This document shows, in pieces, positions 9,153 through 17,713 of a stretch of 39,303 bases of DNA; the first letter of the stretch is position 1; each line of letters begins with the position of its first letter. This DNA is from a virus. The notes below the pieces were generated by a model, which worked only from the letters and a program-made list of their open reading frames with translations, was not told where the DNA came from and did no database searches. The stretch covers positions 1 through 39,303 of the IMG/VR virus record IMGVR_UViG_3300032462_002466; one strand, 5' to 3'. The position numbers and the translations under genes are program-made.

Positions 9153-9908
9153 TTATCTCCCATCTAAAACATATCTTTGGTAATAAGGGTCTTCATCTTT
9201 GCGATCATACCAGCTAAAACACTCGTTTTTTAATTCTCTCCAGTAATGTCCCTCGCCAACAGAGCCGTCATTGTTATATGACTCAAATCCTTTTCTGTAT
9301 CTTTGCTGTCTTCTAATATCTCTATCTTTTCCTCTTGTTTCTGCATCTACGTCATCCCAGGAAAAAACTCTTTCCAACATGGGAAGATCTAGATTTGACC
9401 AAGGACCAGATGCTCCAGAAGCCAATTTTCTATTTGCATTTTTTAGAGATTTTAGCATATTTTTTATATAACACAACCTATCAGTCACTCTAAATATCCA
9501 ATCTATAGATATCTTATAGTCAGGTATAGCACTTATTTGTTTATAATTATACTCTATTATATCGCAATTCAATGCTTTTTGTAAACATATCTTTAAAGAA
9601 GATTTATCAAGAGACTCAAACATCTCTAAAAATCTTGCCATATCTTTTAATGAAAATATAAATAATTCTACTTCGGAATTGCTTGATACATTCGGATACT
9701 TTTCTCTTGCAAAAAGTATATCCACAACTTCTCTCCATAACATTTTTAATATATCAACGTTATGAGACATGTCTTTTTCTAAATCTATAAATAAGTATTT
9801 GTCTAGATTTTTCTTAACATTACCTACTTCAATTACATTATTACCTATAACATTTATACCATGATATAGTAATTCTTTTTTCAATATGTCATATGAGCCA
9901 TGGTCCAT
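9153..9908 (-). CDS. Hypothetical protein, 251 aa
   Basis: A helical N-terminal two-thirds (DYLKK-like helices, ILKMLWREVVDILFAREKYP, MARFLEMFESLDKSSLKICLQKALNCDIIEYNYKQ) is followed by RKLASGASGPWSNLDLPMLERVFSWDDVDAETRGKD and an aromatic, charged C-terminus (EGHYWRELKNECFSWYDRKDEDPYYQRYV). No family is recognised. The clean break at KLASGASGPW may be a domain or processing boundary. It sits between the AT-hook-like protein and the winged-helix-like protein in the virion run. Confidence 0.6.
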   Translation of the reverse strand: MDHGSYDILKKELLYHGINVIGNNVIEVGNVKKNLDKYLFIDLEKDMSHNVDILKMLWREVVDILFAREKYPNVSSNSEVELFIFSLKDMARFLEMFESLDKSSLKICLQKALNCDIIEYNYKQISAIPDYKISIDWIFRVTDRLCYIKNMLKSLKNANRKLASGASGPWSNLDLPMLERVFSWDDVDAETRGKDRDIRRQQRYRKGFESYNNDGSVGEGHYWRELKNECFSWYDRKDEDPYYQRYVLDGR

Positions 9909-9947
9909 GATCCATTAATACAATAGATTCCTATAAAAATCATTCTT

Positions 9948-10790
9948 TTAAACTTCACTATTATTTCTAGCTATTCTTTTATCAGGATGAACTGCAAGTT
10001 TTTTCAAATGCTGTTCTGAATCTACAAATGTAACATCGTCAGACGATGGCCTTGGAATATTAATAGTTGGGCCTAAATTTGGAGTAATGCTTTCCCTGAC
10101 TTCTCCAACGGGACGAATAGATTTTCCAGTCTTGATAGTCCTGGCAGACTTAGAAGCACTTGAAGGTCTTCCTCTTTTTTTAGATAATATTTCAGATGGC
10201 TCGTATATATCTAAAAAATCTATCTCTCCAACTTGAATCTCTTCACTTTCTGATTTTGGAATATGTCCTGAAGTCTTTGCTATGACTTTATTCTTACTAT
10301 CTTTTTTACTTATTGATTTTTGCTTCTCAGCATTCCATGATGACATTTTTGTTTTTACATCTTTTGGTCTATATACTTCTTTTTTTACATGTTTTTTTAT
10401 AGGCTTCTTTTTTACCTTTTCTACCTTTTCTACCTCTACTGCTTCTTCTGAATACAGCCATCCTCTATTTATAGAAGCTTGAACAACTCCTGTTAGGAAT
10501 TTATCCTCTCCTATATATTTAACTTCATCTTTTAGAAATGATAAATCCTCTCCTATTGTCAAAGCCTTGCCTGTTATATTTTTTACTTTATAGTTTTTAG
10601 ATGGAGACCATGCAGATGCTAAAGACTTATCCTTTAACTCTAAAAGTCCCATTCTTAAAGCAACTTGTATATCAGAAGAATAGTATGAAACTCTATCTAG
10701 TGATACTTCATATCCTGCCTTGATAGGATATCCTATGGATGCAAGAACCAGCTCTCCCTTAAAACTACTTTTAACCTTGACAATAATCAT
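9948..10790 (-). CDS. Hypothetical protein with AT-hook-like motif
   Basis: 280 residues. The N-terminal 110 residues form a probable beta-rich domain (MIIVKVKSSFKGELVLASIGYPIKAG, then KNYKVKNITGKALTIGEDL). A Lys/Val/Glu-rich linker follows (EVEKVEKVKKKPIKKHVKKE, about 120-140). Near residue 205 the sequence LSKKRGRPSSASKS has the core R-G-R-P of an AT-hook, which binds the minor groove of AT-rich DNA. The C-terminus repeats the short motif (LKKLAVHPDKRIARNN). Its start overlaps the upstream stop (ATGA). A DNA-contacting head or packaging role is possible but not shown. Confidence 0.6.
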   Translation of the reverse strand: MIIVKVKSSFKGELVLASIGYPIKAGYEVSLDRVSYYSSDIQVALRMGLLELKDKSLASAWSPSKNYKVKNITGKALTIGEDLSFLKDEVKYIGEDKFLTGVVQASINRGWLYSEEAVEVEKVEKVKKKPIKKHVKKEVYRPKDVKTKMSSWNAEKQKSISKKDSKNKVIAKTSGHIPKSESEEIQVGEIDFLDIYEPSEILSKKRGRPSSASKSARTIKTGKSIRPVGEVRESITPNLGPTINIPRPSSDDVTFVDSEQHLKKLAVHPDKRIARNNSEV

Positions 10791-11380
10791 CTATAAGCTC
10801 CTCTTTGGTTTTTCCCGACAAAACTGAACGGGCTATTTAACTTATTATCGTCATATATTCCAACTTGCCTTGACCTATTTAATCCTGCCTCTTGCGATCC
10901 TGAATCTAAATCGTCTCCAGAACTCCTATTTATTCTATTTGCAGCACTTAATGGATCTATGGGATCAGTAAATACATCGCTAACAGATAAAGACGGACCA
11001 TTACCATAGCCAGCAGGAGGAGGATCGTCTATCATAGTTGCAGTAGAACCTGGTATTTCTTTTTTATTCTCTCTGTCCTTTTCATCCGTAGATAGCCCAT
11101 CCCTGTTTCTTCCTCCAAATCCGCTTGGATTCGTATCTTCGCTACCTGGAGTCGTTAATTTCCAGGGTTTTTCCGATCCTGGCCTGCTTGTCTCCAATCT
11201 ATAAGGATCATCATTATTATGACGATCATTCATAATTGGATTATTCTTTAATGCTATTTTAAATAAATAGTTATTACATGCAGTGCATCCTTGACGAGCA
11301 GTCTTATAACTGCTAATCATTCCGCACTTTTTGCATATAAAATCACATGAACTTGAATATTTATTAATATTAAATTTCAT
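10787..11380 (-). CDS. Hypothetical protein with N-terminal zinc ribbon
   Basis: 197 residues. Residues 11-40 hold two Cys pairs (CDFICKKCGMI and GCTACNNY) spaced as in a rubredoxin-like zinc ribbon. The remainder is Gly/Pro/Asp/Ser-rich and probably disordered. It overlaps the next gene by four bases (ATGA). No function is recognisable. Confidence 0.6.
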   Translation of the reverse strand: MKFNINKYSSSCDFICKKCGMISSYKTARQGCTACNNYLFKIALKNNPIMNDRHNNDDPYRLETSRPGSEKPWKLTTPGSEDTNPSGFGGRNRDGLSTDEKDRENKKEIPGSTATMIDDPPPAGYGNGPSLSVSDVFTDPIDPLSAANRINRSSGDDLDSGSQEAGLNRSRQVGIYDDNKLNSPFSFVGKNQRGAYR

Positions 11381-11389
11381 ATTTCACTA

Positions 11390-12106
11390 TTAGCATTCTG
11401 ATAATATCTTTGCTTTTCTGCTATTTATATCAACTACCATTTGACTTTCTGTATATGTCAATCCTCTGCCTTCAGAGGCAGCTTTGGCAAAAAGATGAAA
11501 AAGCATAGCATCTGCTTCTTTTATAGTTTCTTTTGCGGAAGACATAGGTTTTATATTATCTTCTTTTTTCATAGCATCTGCATTCTTGTTATGATCTGTA
11601 TGAATTGGTTGCGTTTCGGAAAGTCCCTCAAATCTATCTTTATTATTTGCTAATTGACTATTTTGAGAATTACCAACTATCTTGGTTTTTTCCCCAATCA
11701 TTTGCTCACCAGGATTTTTATTTTGAAAAGCCTTGCCTGATTTATTCTTCTTAGCAAAAGCATTATTTCTCACTTGCTCGTATGCTTCTGCAAGAAGATC
11801 AAGTGGCTTAACAGTAGTCTTATTTGTTTTGTCTATTCTTCTATCTAAAAATAGCTTTTCATTATCATTTAATGACTTTTCTGTATTTCCACTATTTATT
11901 TTCTTAGCCCTTGCATTTTCCATTTGCTTTTCAAATGGGATAAGATTGTCTGCGTTTTTGTGACCCTTTTCCTTTAATTGATAGTCAGTACTACCAGGAT
12001 TGGATTCGGCATGTAAGCCATGATAGCTATTGCTCTCTCTTAGCTGTGCCTCGTAAGATTTTACTTCTGATTGTTTCGATGATATTTTTGATAAGTTAAA
12101 AGCCAT
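11390..12106 (-). CDS. Hypothetical protein next to terminase
   Basis: 238 residues, strongly hydrophilic (Lys, Asn, Glu, Ser), with no hydrophobic core except a C-terminal helix (KETIKEADAMLFHLFAKAASEGRGL followed by TYTESQMVVDINSRKAKIL). It starts 22 bases after the TerL stop. The gene beside terL often encodes a packaging accessory protein, but no similarity to a known small terminase is visible. Confidence 0.6.
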   Translation of the reverse strand: MAFNLSKISSKQSEVKSYEAQLRESNSYHGLHAESNPGSTDYQLKEKGHKNADNLIPFEKQMENARAKKINSGNTEKSLNDNEKLFLDRRIDKTNKTTVKPLDLLAEAYEQVRNNAFAKKNKSGKAFQNKNPGEQMIGEKTKIVGNSQNSQLANNKDRFEGLSETQPIHTDHNKNADAMKKEDNIKPMSSAKETIKEADAMLFHLFAKAASEGRGLTYTESQMVVDINSRKAKILSEC

Positions 12107-12128
12107 GAATATTTTCCTTTTGTTACTA

Positions 12129-14045
12129 TTATCTTTTATATTGTGGCCAGGAATTCCTCTTTTCTAAATTCCTGCTAACGGATCCTCCGCTTCCAACGCC
12201 ATAAACGCCACCTTGCATATTCTTCCATGCAATGTTATTTGAATTAAAAGACCCATGAGATCCATGAGATCCAGTATTGACTAACTTAGATCTTGGAAGT
12301 CTTATATTCTCTTGAGACATAATCATATAAGAAGCAGCAGCCACGCAATCTAATATATCGTCAGTATGGCATCCATCTCCTTCTTGATTTGGATATATCT
12401 TAAATCCTGTTCCTGTATACTTTCTCTGTAAAGAAAGCATTTCATCTCTTAATAATTGATGATAAGGTATTTTGATTCTTCTTGAGTTAACAAGATTTTC
12501 TAATTCTGTGTAAATTGCCATTTCATAATGCTGATTAAATCTGGTAAGTTTAGCAGGTATACCATGTTTTTTCAATTTCATTATACTTGCGGCAGATTGC
12601 CACTGGTCGTATGTAACACATGATAAATGGAATCTTCTTCTCAACTGTATCATGTATTCATCAACTTCATTAGGATCTATAGGTCTATCTACATGTGGAG
12701 ACCATATTTTAATATGATCTACAATTATTATAAAATCAGACTTATTATCCTCCCTATTCATAACAAGCTCTTTATGTAATACAACAAGAGCATAATTATG
12801 ACTATTAGTTGCCGGATCTAGGTGGGCAAAGTATATCTTGCCAGGCTCTCCTATAAGTCTATTTTCTGTATATTTATGATTCTTAAAACAATCTTCAATT
12901 GCATCTCTAAGAAAGAAAGTTTCGCCTGCTGTACCTGAAAATTCTGCTCCAAACTCCATCATGAAGTTTTCCTCGCTCATATCGGAGTTAGTTTCTTTAA
13001 GAGACTCTCTTGTAACTAGATGATTAACATCCCATGTTGGTAATCTGCATGATAATCTGTCCTCTGTATTAGCAGCACCTATGAACAGGTCGTATAGCTT
13101 TCCCTCTTTTCCTCTAGGGGATGATATGCTTACAATCTTACTATCAAATATAATTCTATATTCCTGTTTGCCATCCTCATCTAGTTTTAGATTTCCTTCT
13201 TCGTCTGTTTTTGGAATTCTTCTAAAATATGTTGTTAATGCAGGCTGTAAAGCTGTATATATTCTATCACCGGATGACGAGCCGCCTGTATTTTTATAAG
13301 TAGCAACTTCATCCAATAGTAATGCAAATACGCCCTTACCAAGAAGAGAATCAGAATTGGAGTGACCTACTTCTATGCATACTGACCCTTTTTTAAGAGG
13401 TAAGCCTTTTTCTGAAAAATGCTCATTAAGAGTTTTATCCTGTGGTGTAAGAAGATAAATAGCTTCTGCCTCAATACCATCTGATATATATTTATCTTTA
13501 AAATAAGGACTATATAATACTTTCTGCCTAATTTCATTAAAAGCAATTCTAGCTTGAGGTTTTGAATTGGCGACTGTTAGAATTGATATGGGAACAGCGG
13601 AACCTATATTGTAATATCTATAAGGATCTCCGCCAGGAAGTTCCAGTAGTTTCATAGCCTCATAGCAAGCTATAATTGAAGTTATAAAATCCTTGCCGCT
13701 TCTTCTTCCCCAAACTAAAACAAGTTCTCTAAAAACTTCCTTATTATCTAGTTTTTCTAGGACATTACCTCTATCATCATGGTCTGTAAGCTTAAGTTTT
13801 TTACATAATTCTATATCATCTTCTGTTATCTCTAGGTTCTCATTTCCTATAGACCCTCTGTAAAAAGCCTTTAATATGAGTTTCTGTGCTGGTCTTAAAT
13901 AGATAGGATTAGGTCCATAACCTAATGATAGATATCTTTCACTTTCAACAAATGTCACTATATCTGGTATAAAATTAGATTCTCCGCCAGACAGGCTGTT
14001 TCTAATATTATCTAATAAATTATCGTATGTTTTTTTCTTCGCCAT
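12129..14045 (-). CDS. terL: Terminase large subunit (DNA packaging ATPase and nuclease)
   Basis: 638 residues, typical of TerL. It pumps genomic DNA into the prohead through the portal and cuts it. The Walker A-like P-loop GRRSGKD is at residues 113-119, preceded by hydrophobic LVLVW. The Walker B segment GVFALLLDEVAT has Asp-Glu at 245-246. The coupling motif region is around SKIVSISSPRGKEG. The C-terminal RNase H-like nuclease begins near residue 408 (KIYFAHLDPATNSHNYALVV, first acidic residue) and contains SCVTYDQWQS and HTDDILDCVAAASYMI (last acidic residues). The whole ATPase-nuclease order is intact. It lies at the head of the structural run and is followed by small accessory genes. 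Confidence 0.92.
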   Translation of the reverse strand: MAKKKTYDNLLDNIRNSLSGGESNFIPDIVTFVESERYLSLGYGPNPIYLRPAQKLILKAFYRGSIGNENLEITEDDIELCKKLKLTDHDDRGNVLEKLDNKEVFRELVLVWGRRSGKDFITSIIACYEAMKLLELPGGDPYRYYNIGSAVPISILTVANSKPQARIAFNEIRQKVLYSPYFKDKYISDGIEAEAIYLLTPQDKTLNEHFSEKGLPLKKGSVCIEVGHSNSDSLLGKGVFALLLDEVATYKNTGGSSSGDRIYTALQPALTTYFRRIPKTDEEGNLKLDEDGKQEYRIIFDSKIVSISSPRGKEGKLYDLFIGAANTEDRLSCRLPTWDVNHLVTRESLKETNSDMSEENFMMEFGAEFSGTAGETFFLRDAIEDCFKNHKYTENRLIGEPGKIYFAHLDPATNSHNYALVVLHKELVMNREDNKSDFIIIVDHIKIWSPHVDRPIDPNEVDEYMIQLRRRFHLSCVTYDQWQSAASIMKLKKHGIPAKLTRFNQHYEMAIYTELENLVNSRRIKIPYHQLLRDEMLSLQRKYTGTGFKIYPNQEGDGCHTDDILDCVAAASYMIMSQENIRLPRSKLVNTGSHGSHGSFNSNNIAWKNMQGGVYGVGSGGSVSRNLEKRNSWPQYKR

Positions 14046-14072
14046 AGGTATAATACTGTAAATTTTATATAA

Positions 14073-14441
14073 TTACTCTATATTTATAAAATAAATATCA
14101 TATCCTGCGGAACTTGATATTGCAGCAAATTCTGGTGATACAAGTAAATTATTAGTTGACAAGTAATTATCAACCGATCCAAATCTTTTAACCACATGTT
14201 CTTGTAGAGCTTTTACAAATGAGACTATAACAGGATTCAAAACAACATGAGAGTCTACTAGTGTATCGTAGGTTCTTATTATTATATTAATAATCCATAA
14301 TTTTAAGTTGTCATTATATTTAACATCATTATTTATAAAATTAGTAACCATACTTCTCAACGCAGAAGCTGCATCGCTAGTATAAAACTGCGATAATCCA
14401 ATCCTATCAGATATGAACTTGTAATCAGAATTGCTTATCAT
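14073..14441 (-). CDS. Hypothetical protein, 122 aa
   Basis: A mostly helical small protein (FYTSDAASALRSMVTNFINNDVKYNDNLKLWIINIIIRTYDTLVDSHVVLNPVIVSFVKALQEHVVKRFG). It is coupled by ATGA overlap to the end of the TIGR03790-like gene and lies 27 bases before terL. Position and helical character would suit a small terminase or head-completion role, but no sequence match supports it. Confidence 0.6.
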   Translation of the reverse strand: MISNSDYKFISDRIGLSQFYTSDAASALRSMVTNFINNDVKYNDNLKLWIINIIIRTYDTLVDSHVVLNPVIVSFVKALQEHVVKRFGSVDNYLSTNNLLVSPEFAAISSSAGYDIYFINIE

Positions 14442-16195
14442 GTAAATATTATATCGGAAATTTCCCTGTAATCATAAGTAGTTAATTGATCTATTTGTCT
14501 AAATCTAAAATAGTATATTCCAGATCTGGACAATTTCTGATCTATTTGAGATTTATATCTAATTCTTCTTCCTATAAAGGAAGAACGAACTCCATCTGGT
14601 TTTAATTCTGAAAATTCATTTTCATTCTCTTCAAAAGTCCATCCTGATAATGATTCTTGACTTTTTATATTAAATAAGATTGAACTGAAATCACTAGAAT
14701 CTGATACATCCATTTCAAAATGATAAAATGCAAAAGATTCGGCATCGTTGGTAAGTTCAAATTCTAATTCCCAATATCCGTTAGCATATATATTATCAGA
14801 TGTATATCTATTAATATTCTTATCAGCATCTTGTATTAATTCACTAAACTGTATATCTTTTTCATCCAAATAGTTGCTTGTACTCTGGAAAGTATTAGAA
14901 AAATTTGTAAACTTATTTCTTGATTCTATATATATTGCCAATGCCGATGATATATCGGAATACATAGAATTTATATATTGTAAAGAAGATTGATTATACA
15001 TGTCAAGTGATTTTATTAGAAGATCTACTGCTACTGGTATATCTTGGCTTAAAATGACTCTATCTCTAATCTGCTCTATATATCCTTCTTTCTTTAACAT
15101 ATAAGATATAGATCTTGCTAGATTATTTGCTGCCAATCTTATACTTTCACTTTCTGATAGTTTATTATCATTAATTTTTATTTCCGCGGGAAAAGTAATA
15201 TTTAATAACGGATCACCAAAGCATGCAATAGACCAATCGAAAAATGGCATACTAAACAACATAGCCTCTCCGATAGTTCCTCCTCTAATTAAAGTCTCGA
15301 AGAATGGTCTTGGTCTTAAAAAACCAAACATAGTTGGATTAGACATAGACCCGGCAAAACAGGCATATCCAGCTCTTAATGCTAATGTAGGCCATCTCCT
15401 GCTTGTTATATCTCTTATAGATGCCGCTCCATCAAAATCAGCATTGTATAAAAATACTCTAGATGCGGATGTTTCTCTGAAAAAAGAAAGAGATGCCCTG
15501 TCTGTAAACCATGACCAAACAAATGAATCATTTTCAACAAATGGTACAATAACATCCTCATATGGATCGATAAATGTAGTAATAAAAGAATTCAAATTTA
15601 ATAACGGTAACGTTCTGTCTTGAAAATCTAATATCTCATTTTGATAATCTTCTGCACCTAAGCCATGTCTATCAGAATAAGGATCTAAATAAAATGTTCC
15701 ATTAGGAAATCTTTGGATTCTAATCTTATCAGCTTTGTTAATCATACCTAAAGCTAATTCAACATTTGGAGCATCTATTCTAGAACATATTATAGATGTA
15801 GAAGTATCATTCTCGGAATATCTAGAAAAAACCCTTCTATCAAATAATGGGTTTCTAATCTTCCTACTATAAGAGTGATCATATCTCGATATACGAGATG
15901 TTGATGATATGATATTGCTACCATCAAGAAACCCACCTGGTATATTGTATCCAAGAACAACAGCCCATATACTATACCCTAAGCCTTCTAAGGTAGAAAT
16001 GGCACTAGAAATTGGATTCTTTACTTCACTATTGAAATCTGATTCATTATTTAATATCTCCGTAGCAGAACATGGAATAGATATTTTCTGAGCAGCATTT
16101 AGCCCATGCTTAGACACATAAAGATCAGCTACAGATTCGCTATCTGCATCTCCACTTCTATACGTTATAATTATATTTGATTTAGTAATAGCCAA
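14438..16195 (-). CDS. TIGR03790-like (gingipain/caspase-type fold) protein
   Basis: 585 residues from the TTG at 16195, which has GGAGG eight bases upstream. A GTG at 16210 extends the frame but lies inside that Shine-Dalgarno. The N-terminal 350 residues match, by recall, the TIGR03790 pattern of secreted bacterial proteins related to C25/caspase-like peptidases. Examples are YSIWAVVLGYNIPGGF, NVELALGMINKADKI, LRAGYACFAGSMSNPTMFG, PRPFFETLIRGGTIGEAMLFS and FDWSIACFGDPLLNITFP. The Cys in GYACFAGS lies where such folds carry an active-site or relic loop; no clear His partner is identified. The C-terminal 200 residues are beta-rich with an aromatic end (YFRFRQIDQLTTYDYREISDIIFT), like a binding domain. 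No signal peptide is seen. It is the first gene of the structural run, coupled to the next by ATGA. Confidence 0.7.
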   Translation of the reverse strand: MAITKSNIIITYRSGDADSESVADLYVSKHGLNAAQKISIPCSATEILNNESDFNSEVKNPISSAISTLEGLGYSIWAVVLGYNIPGGFLDGSNIISSTSRISRYDHSYSRKIRNPLFDRRVFSRYSENDTSTSIICSRIDAPNVELALGMINKADKIRIQRFPNGTFYLDPYSDRHGLGAEDYQNEILDFQDRTLPLLNLNSFITTFIDPYEDVIVPFVENDSFVWSWFTDRASLSFFRETSASRVFLYNADFDGAASIRDITSRRWPTLALRAGYACFAGSMSNPTMFGFLRPRPFFETLIRGGTIGEAMLFSMPFFDWSIACFGDPLLNITFPAEIKINDNKLSESESIRLAANNLARSISYMLKKEGYIEQIRDRVILSQDIPVAVDLLIKSLDMYNQSSLQYINSMYSDISSALAIYIESRNKFTNFSNTFQSTSNYLDEKDIQFSELIQDADKNINRYTSDNIYANGYWELEFELTNDAESFAFYHFEMDVSDSSDFSSILFNIKSQESLSGWTFEENENEFSELKPDGVRSSFIGRRIRYKSQIDQKLSRSGIYYFRFRQIDQLTTYDYREISDIIFT

Positions 16196-16196
16196 G

Positions 16197-16219
16197 AAAA
16201 AAACCTCCACTTGGAGGTT
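16197..16219 (-). terminator. Intrinsic terminator whose 3' arm carries the next gene's SD
   Basis: On the minus strand a 7-bp stem (AACCTCC/GGAGGTT, loop AAGT) is followed by seven T residues. It ends the nrdA-nrdB-mazG transcription unit. The 3' arm contains GGAGG, which is also the best ribosome binding site for the TTG start at 16195, so the hairpin would both terminate transcription and hide that site. Confidence 0.8.
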
Positions 16220-16287
16220 ATTTCGATAATTATATGATTTTACCTACTTGTATTTTACAACCAGACATCTAATATCTTATAATATAC

Positions 16288-16680
16288 TTAAAGTTGTTCT
16301 TTATAATTTTGTTCTAAAATACCTCTCTCCTTATCCAAGTCTCGAAACATAGAGGCTTCTGATGTAAATTTATCAGGATACCTAGCTTTTAACTTAGATA
16401 TATTAGCAGTCATAACTTCATCGAAATTACAACCGCAATAATGCAATCCTAAAGCGATATACCATAACAAATCTCCAAATTCTTCTTTTATATTAACTAT
16501 ATCAAGTGGCTTACCATAAAATATGGTTTTCTTTATGGCATCCATAATCTCTCCAACTTCTGTCTCGCAACCCATAGCCGCATGAAGAAGATCTGGATCA
16601 ATCTTATCTATATGATACTGAGAGCTTTTGCTTCTTAACATGTTAGATTGATAGTTATCTGATGTCATCCGTTCTGTCAT
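16288..16680 (-). CDS. MazG-like nucleotide pyrophosphohydrolase
   Basis: 130 residues, the size of a single-domain MazG. Such enzymes hydrolyse (d)NTPs to monophosphates with Mg2+ held by acidic pairs. The signature is visible: CETEVGEIMDAIKK (E-x-x-E region, residues 39-52) and NIKEEFGDLLWYIALGL (E-E-x-x-D, about 69-85). It lies 10 bases downstream of nrdB and just before the terminator, so it belongs to the nucleotide-pool operon. Phage MazG proteins have been linked to both dNTP control and alarmone lowering; the substrate cannot be read here. Confidence 0.85.
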   Translation of the reverse strand: MTERMTSDNYQSNMLRSKSSQYHIDKIDPDLLHAAMGCETEVGEIMDAIKKTIFYGKPLDIVNIKEEFGDLLWYIALGLHYCGCNFDEVMTANISKLKARYPDKFTSEASMFRDLDKERGILEQNYKEQL

Positions 16681-16690
16681 AAAAATCTCC

Positions 16691-17713
16691 TTAAAAGTCG
16701 TCTTTTACGATACCTGTTGCATAGTCTGTAACTCTAGATTCGAAGAAGTTTTTATTCTTCTGTAAATCTATAACTTCACTCATCCAGGGGAAAGGATTAA
16801 TATCTGAATTATATTTAAAATCCAATCCTAAAGATTCTAATCTTCTATTTGCAATATACTGAACATAATCAATAAACATAGGAGCATTTAGTCCTAATAT
16901 CCCATTTGGCATAACGTCATAAGCATATAGTATTTCTAAATCTACAGCTTTTTTAATATGTTCTATTGTTTCTTTTTCGAAAGCAGGATTCCAAACAGAA
17001 GGATGTTCTTTCCTAATTGTATTAATTAAATTTACACCAAACTGTATATGAAGAGACTCATCTCTGAGAGTATACTGAATCTGCTCTGATATTCCTGGAA
17101 GTTTATTTTGTCTTCCAAAACTAAGAAGCATAGCAAAACCACTAAAAAACATAATGCCTTCACATATGATATAATATGATAAGAGATTTCTTACAAGCTC
17201 TCTTTTCCCCTCAACCGATGTAGTATTAAATTCTGGCCTAGATATATCAGATGTTATTCCCATAAGAAAATCATCTTTTGCTTTAATAGACGGAACTGTT
17301 TTATAAGCTTCGTAAATCTCAGATATATCTAAACTAAGACTATCGCAAATATAAACTATAGTATGATTATGAAGAAGTTCTTCATAATTCTGGCGACCTA
17401 TATACTGTCTACATTCTGGATTAGTAACCCATCTGAATATAGATAGTAATAAATTATTAGCTACAAGACTTTCACTTCCTGCAAAAAAGCCTAAACATCT
17501 TTTAATAACCGTTCTCTCATCTTCGGTTAAATCTGTTTTAGATCTCCATTGCTCGATATCCCGATTCATTGGAACTTCTGTTGGAACCCAGTTGTTGGCA
17601 ACTGCTTTAATATAAGTATCCCATGCCCAGTTGTAAATAACCGGACATATCTGGTTTACACCAGCGATATCGTCAGTAAGTAACCCTGCTTTTTTTTGAA
17701 CTTTTTTAGACAT
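16691..17713 (-). CDS. nrdB: Ribonucleotide reductase small subunit, class Ic-like
   Basis: 340 residues from the ATG that overlaps the nrdA stop (TAATG); an in-frame ATG 18 bases upstream lies inside nrdA. It makes the radical cofactor for NDP reduction. Alignment by eye with the Chlamydia R2c protein is close throughout (NNWVPTEVPM, KAKDDF, YYIICEG, TLRDESLH, GILGLNAPMFIDYVQYIANRRLE, NPFPWMSE). Numbered from this start, the metal ligands are Glu81, Glu112, His115, Glu185, Glu219 and His222. Glu81 replaces the Asp of standard R2. The radical Tyr position, four after His115, is Ile119. Both features mark a tyrosyl-radical-free Mn/Fe-type enzyme. The C-terminus is the peptide that docks on NrdA. 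Confidence 0.93.
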   Translation of the reverse strand: MSKKVQKKAGLLTDDIAGVNQICPVIYNWAWDTYIKAVANNWVPTEVPMNRDIEQWRSKTDLTEDERTVIKRCLGFFAGSESLVANNLLLSIFRWVTNPECRQYIGRQNYEELLHNHTIVYICDSLSLDISEIYEAYKTVPSIKAKDDFLMGITSDISRPEFNTTSVEGKRELVRNLLSYYIICEGIMFFSGFAMLLSFGRQNKLPGISEQIQYTLRDESLHIQFGVNLINTIRKEHPSVWNPAFEKETIEHIKKAVDLEILYAYDVMPNGILGLNAPMFIDYVQYIANRRLESLGLDFKYNSDINPFPWMSEVIDLQKNKNFFESRVTDYATGIVKDDF

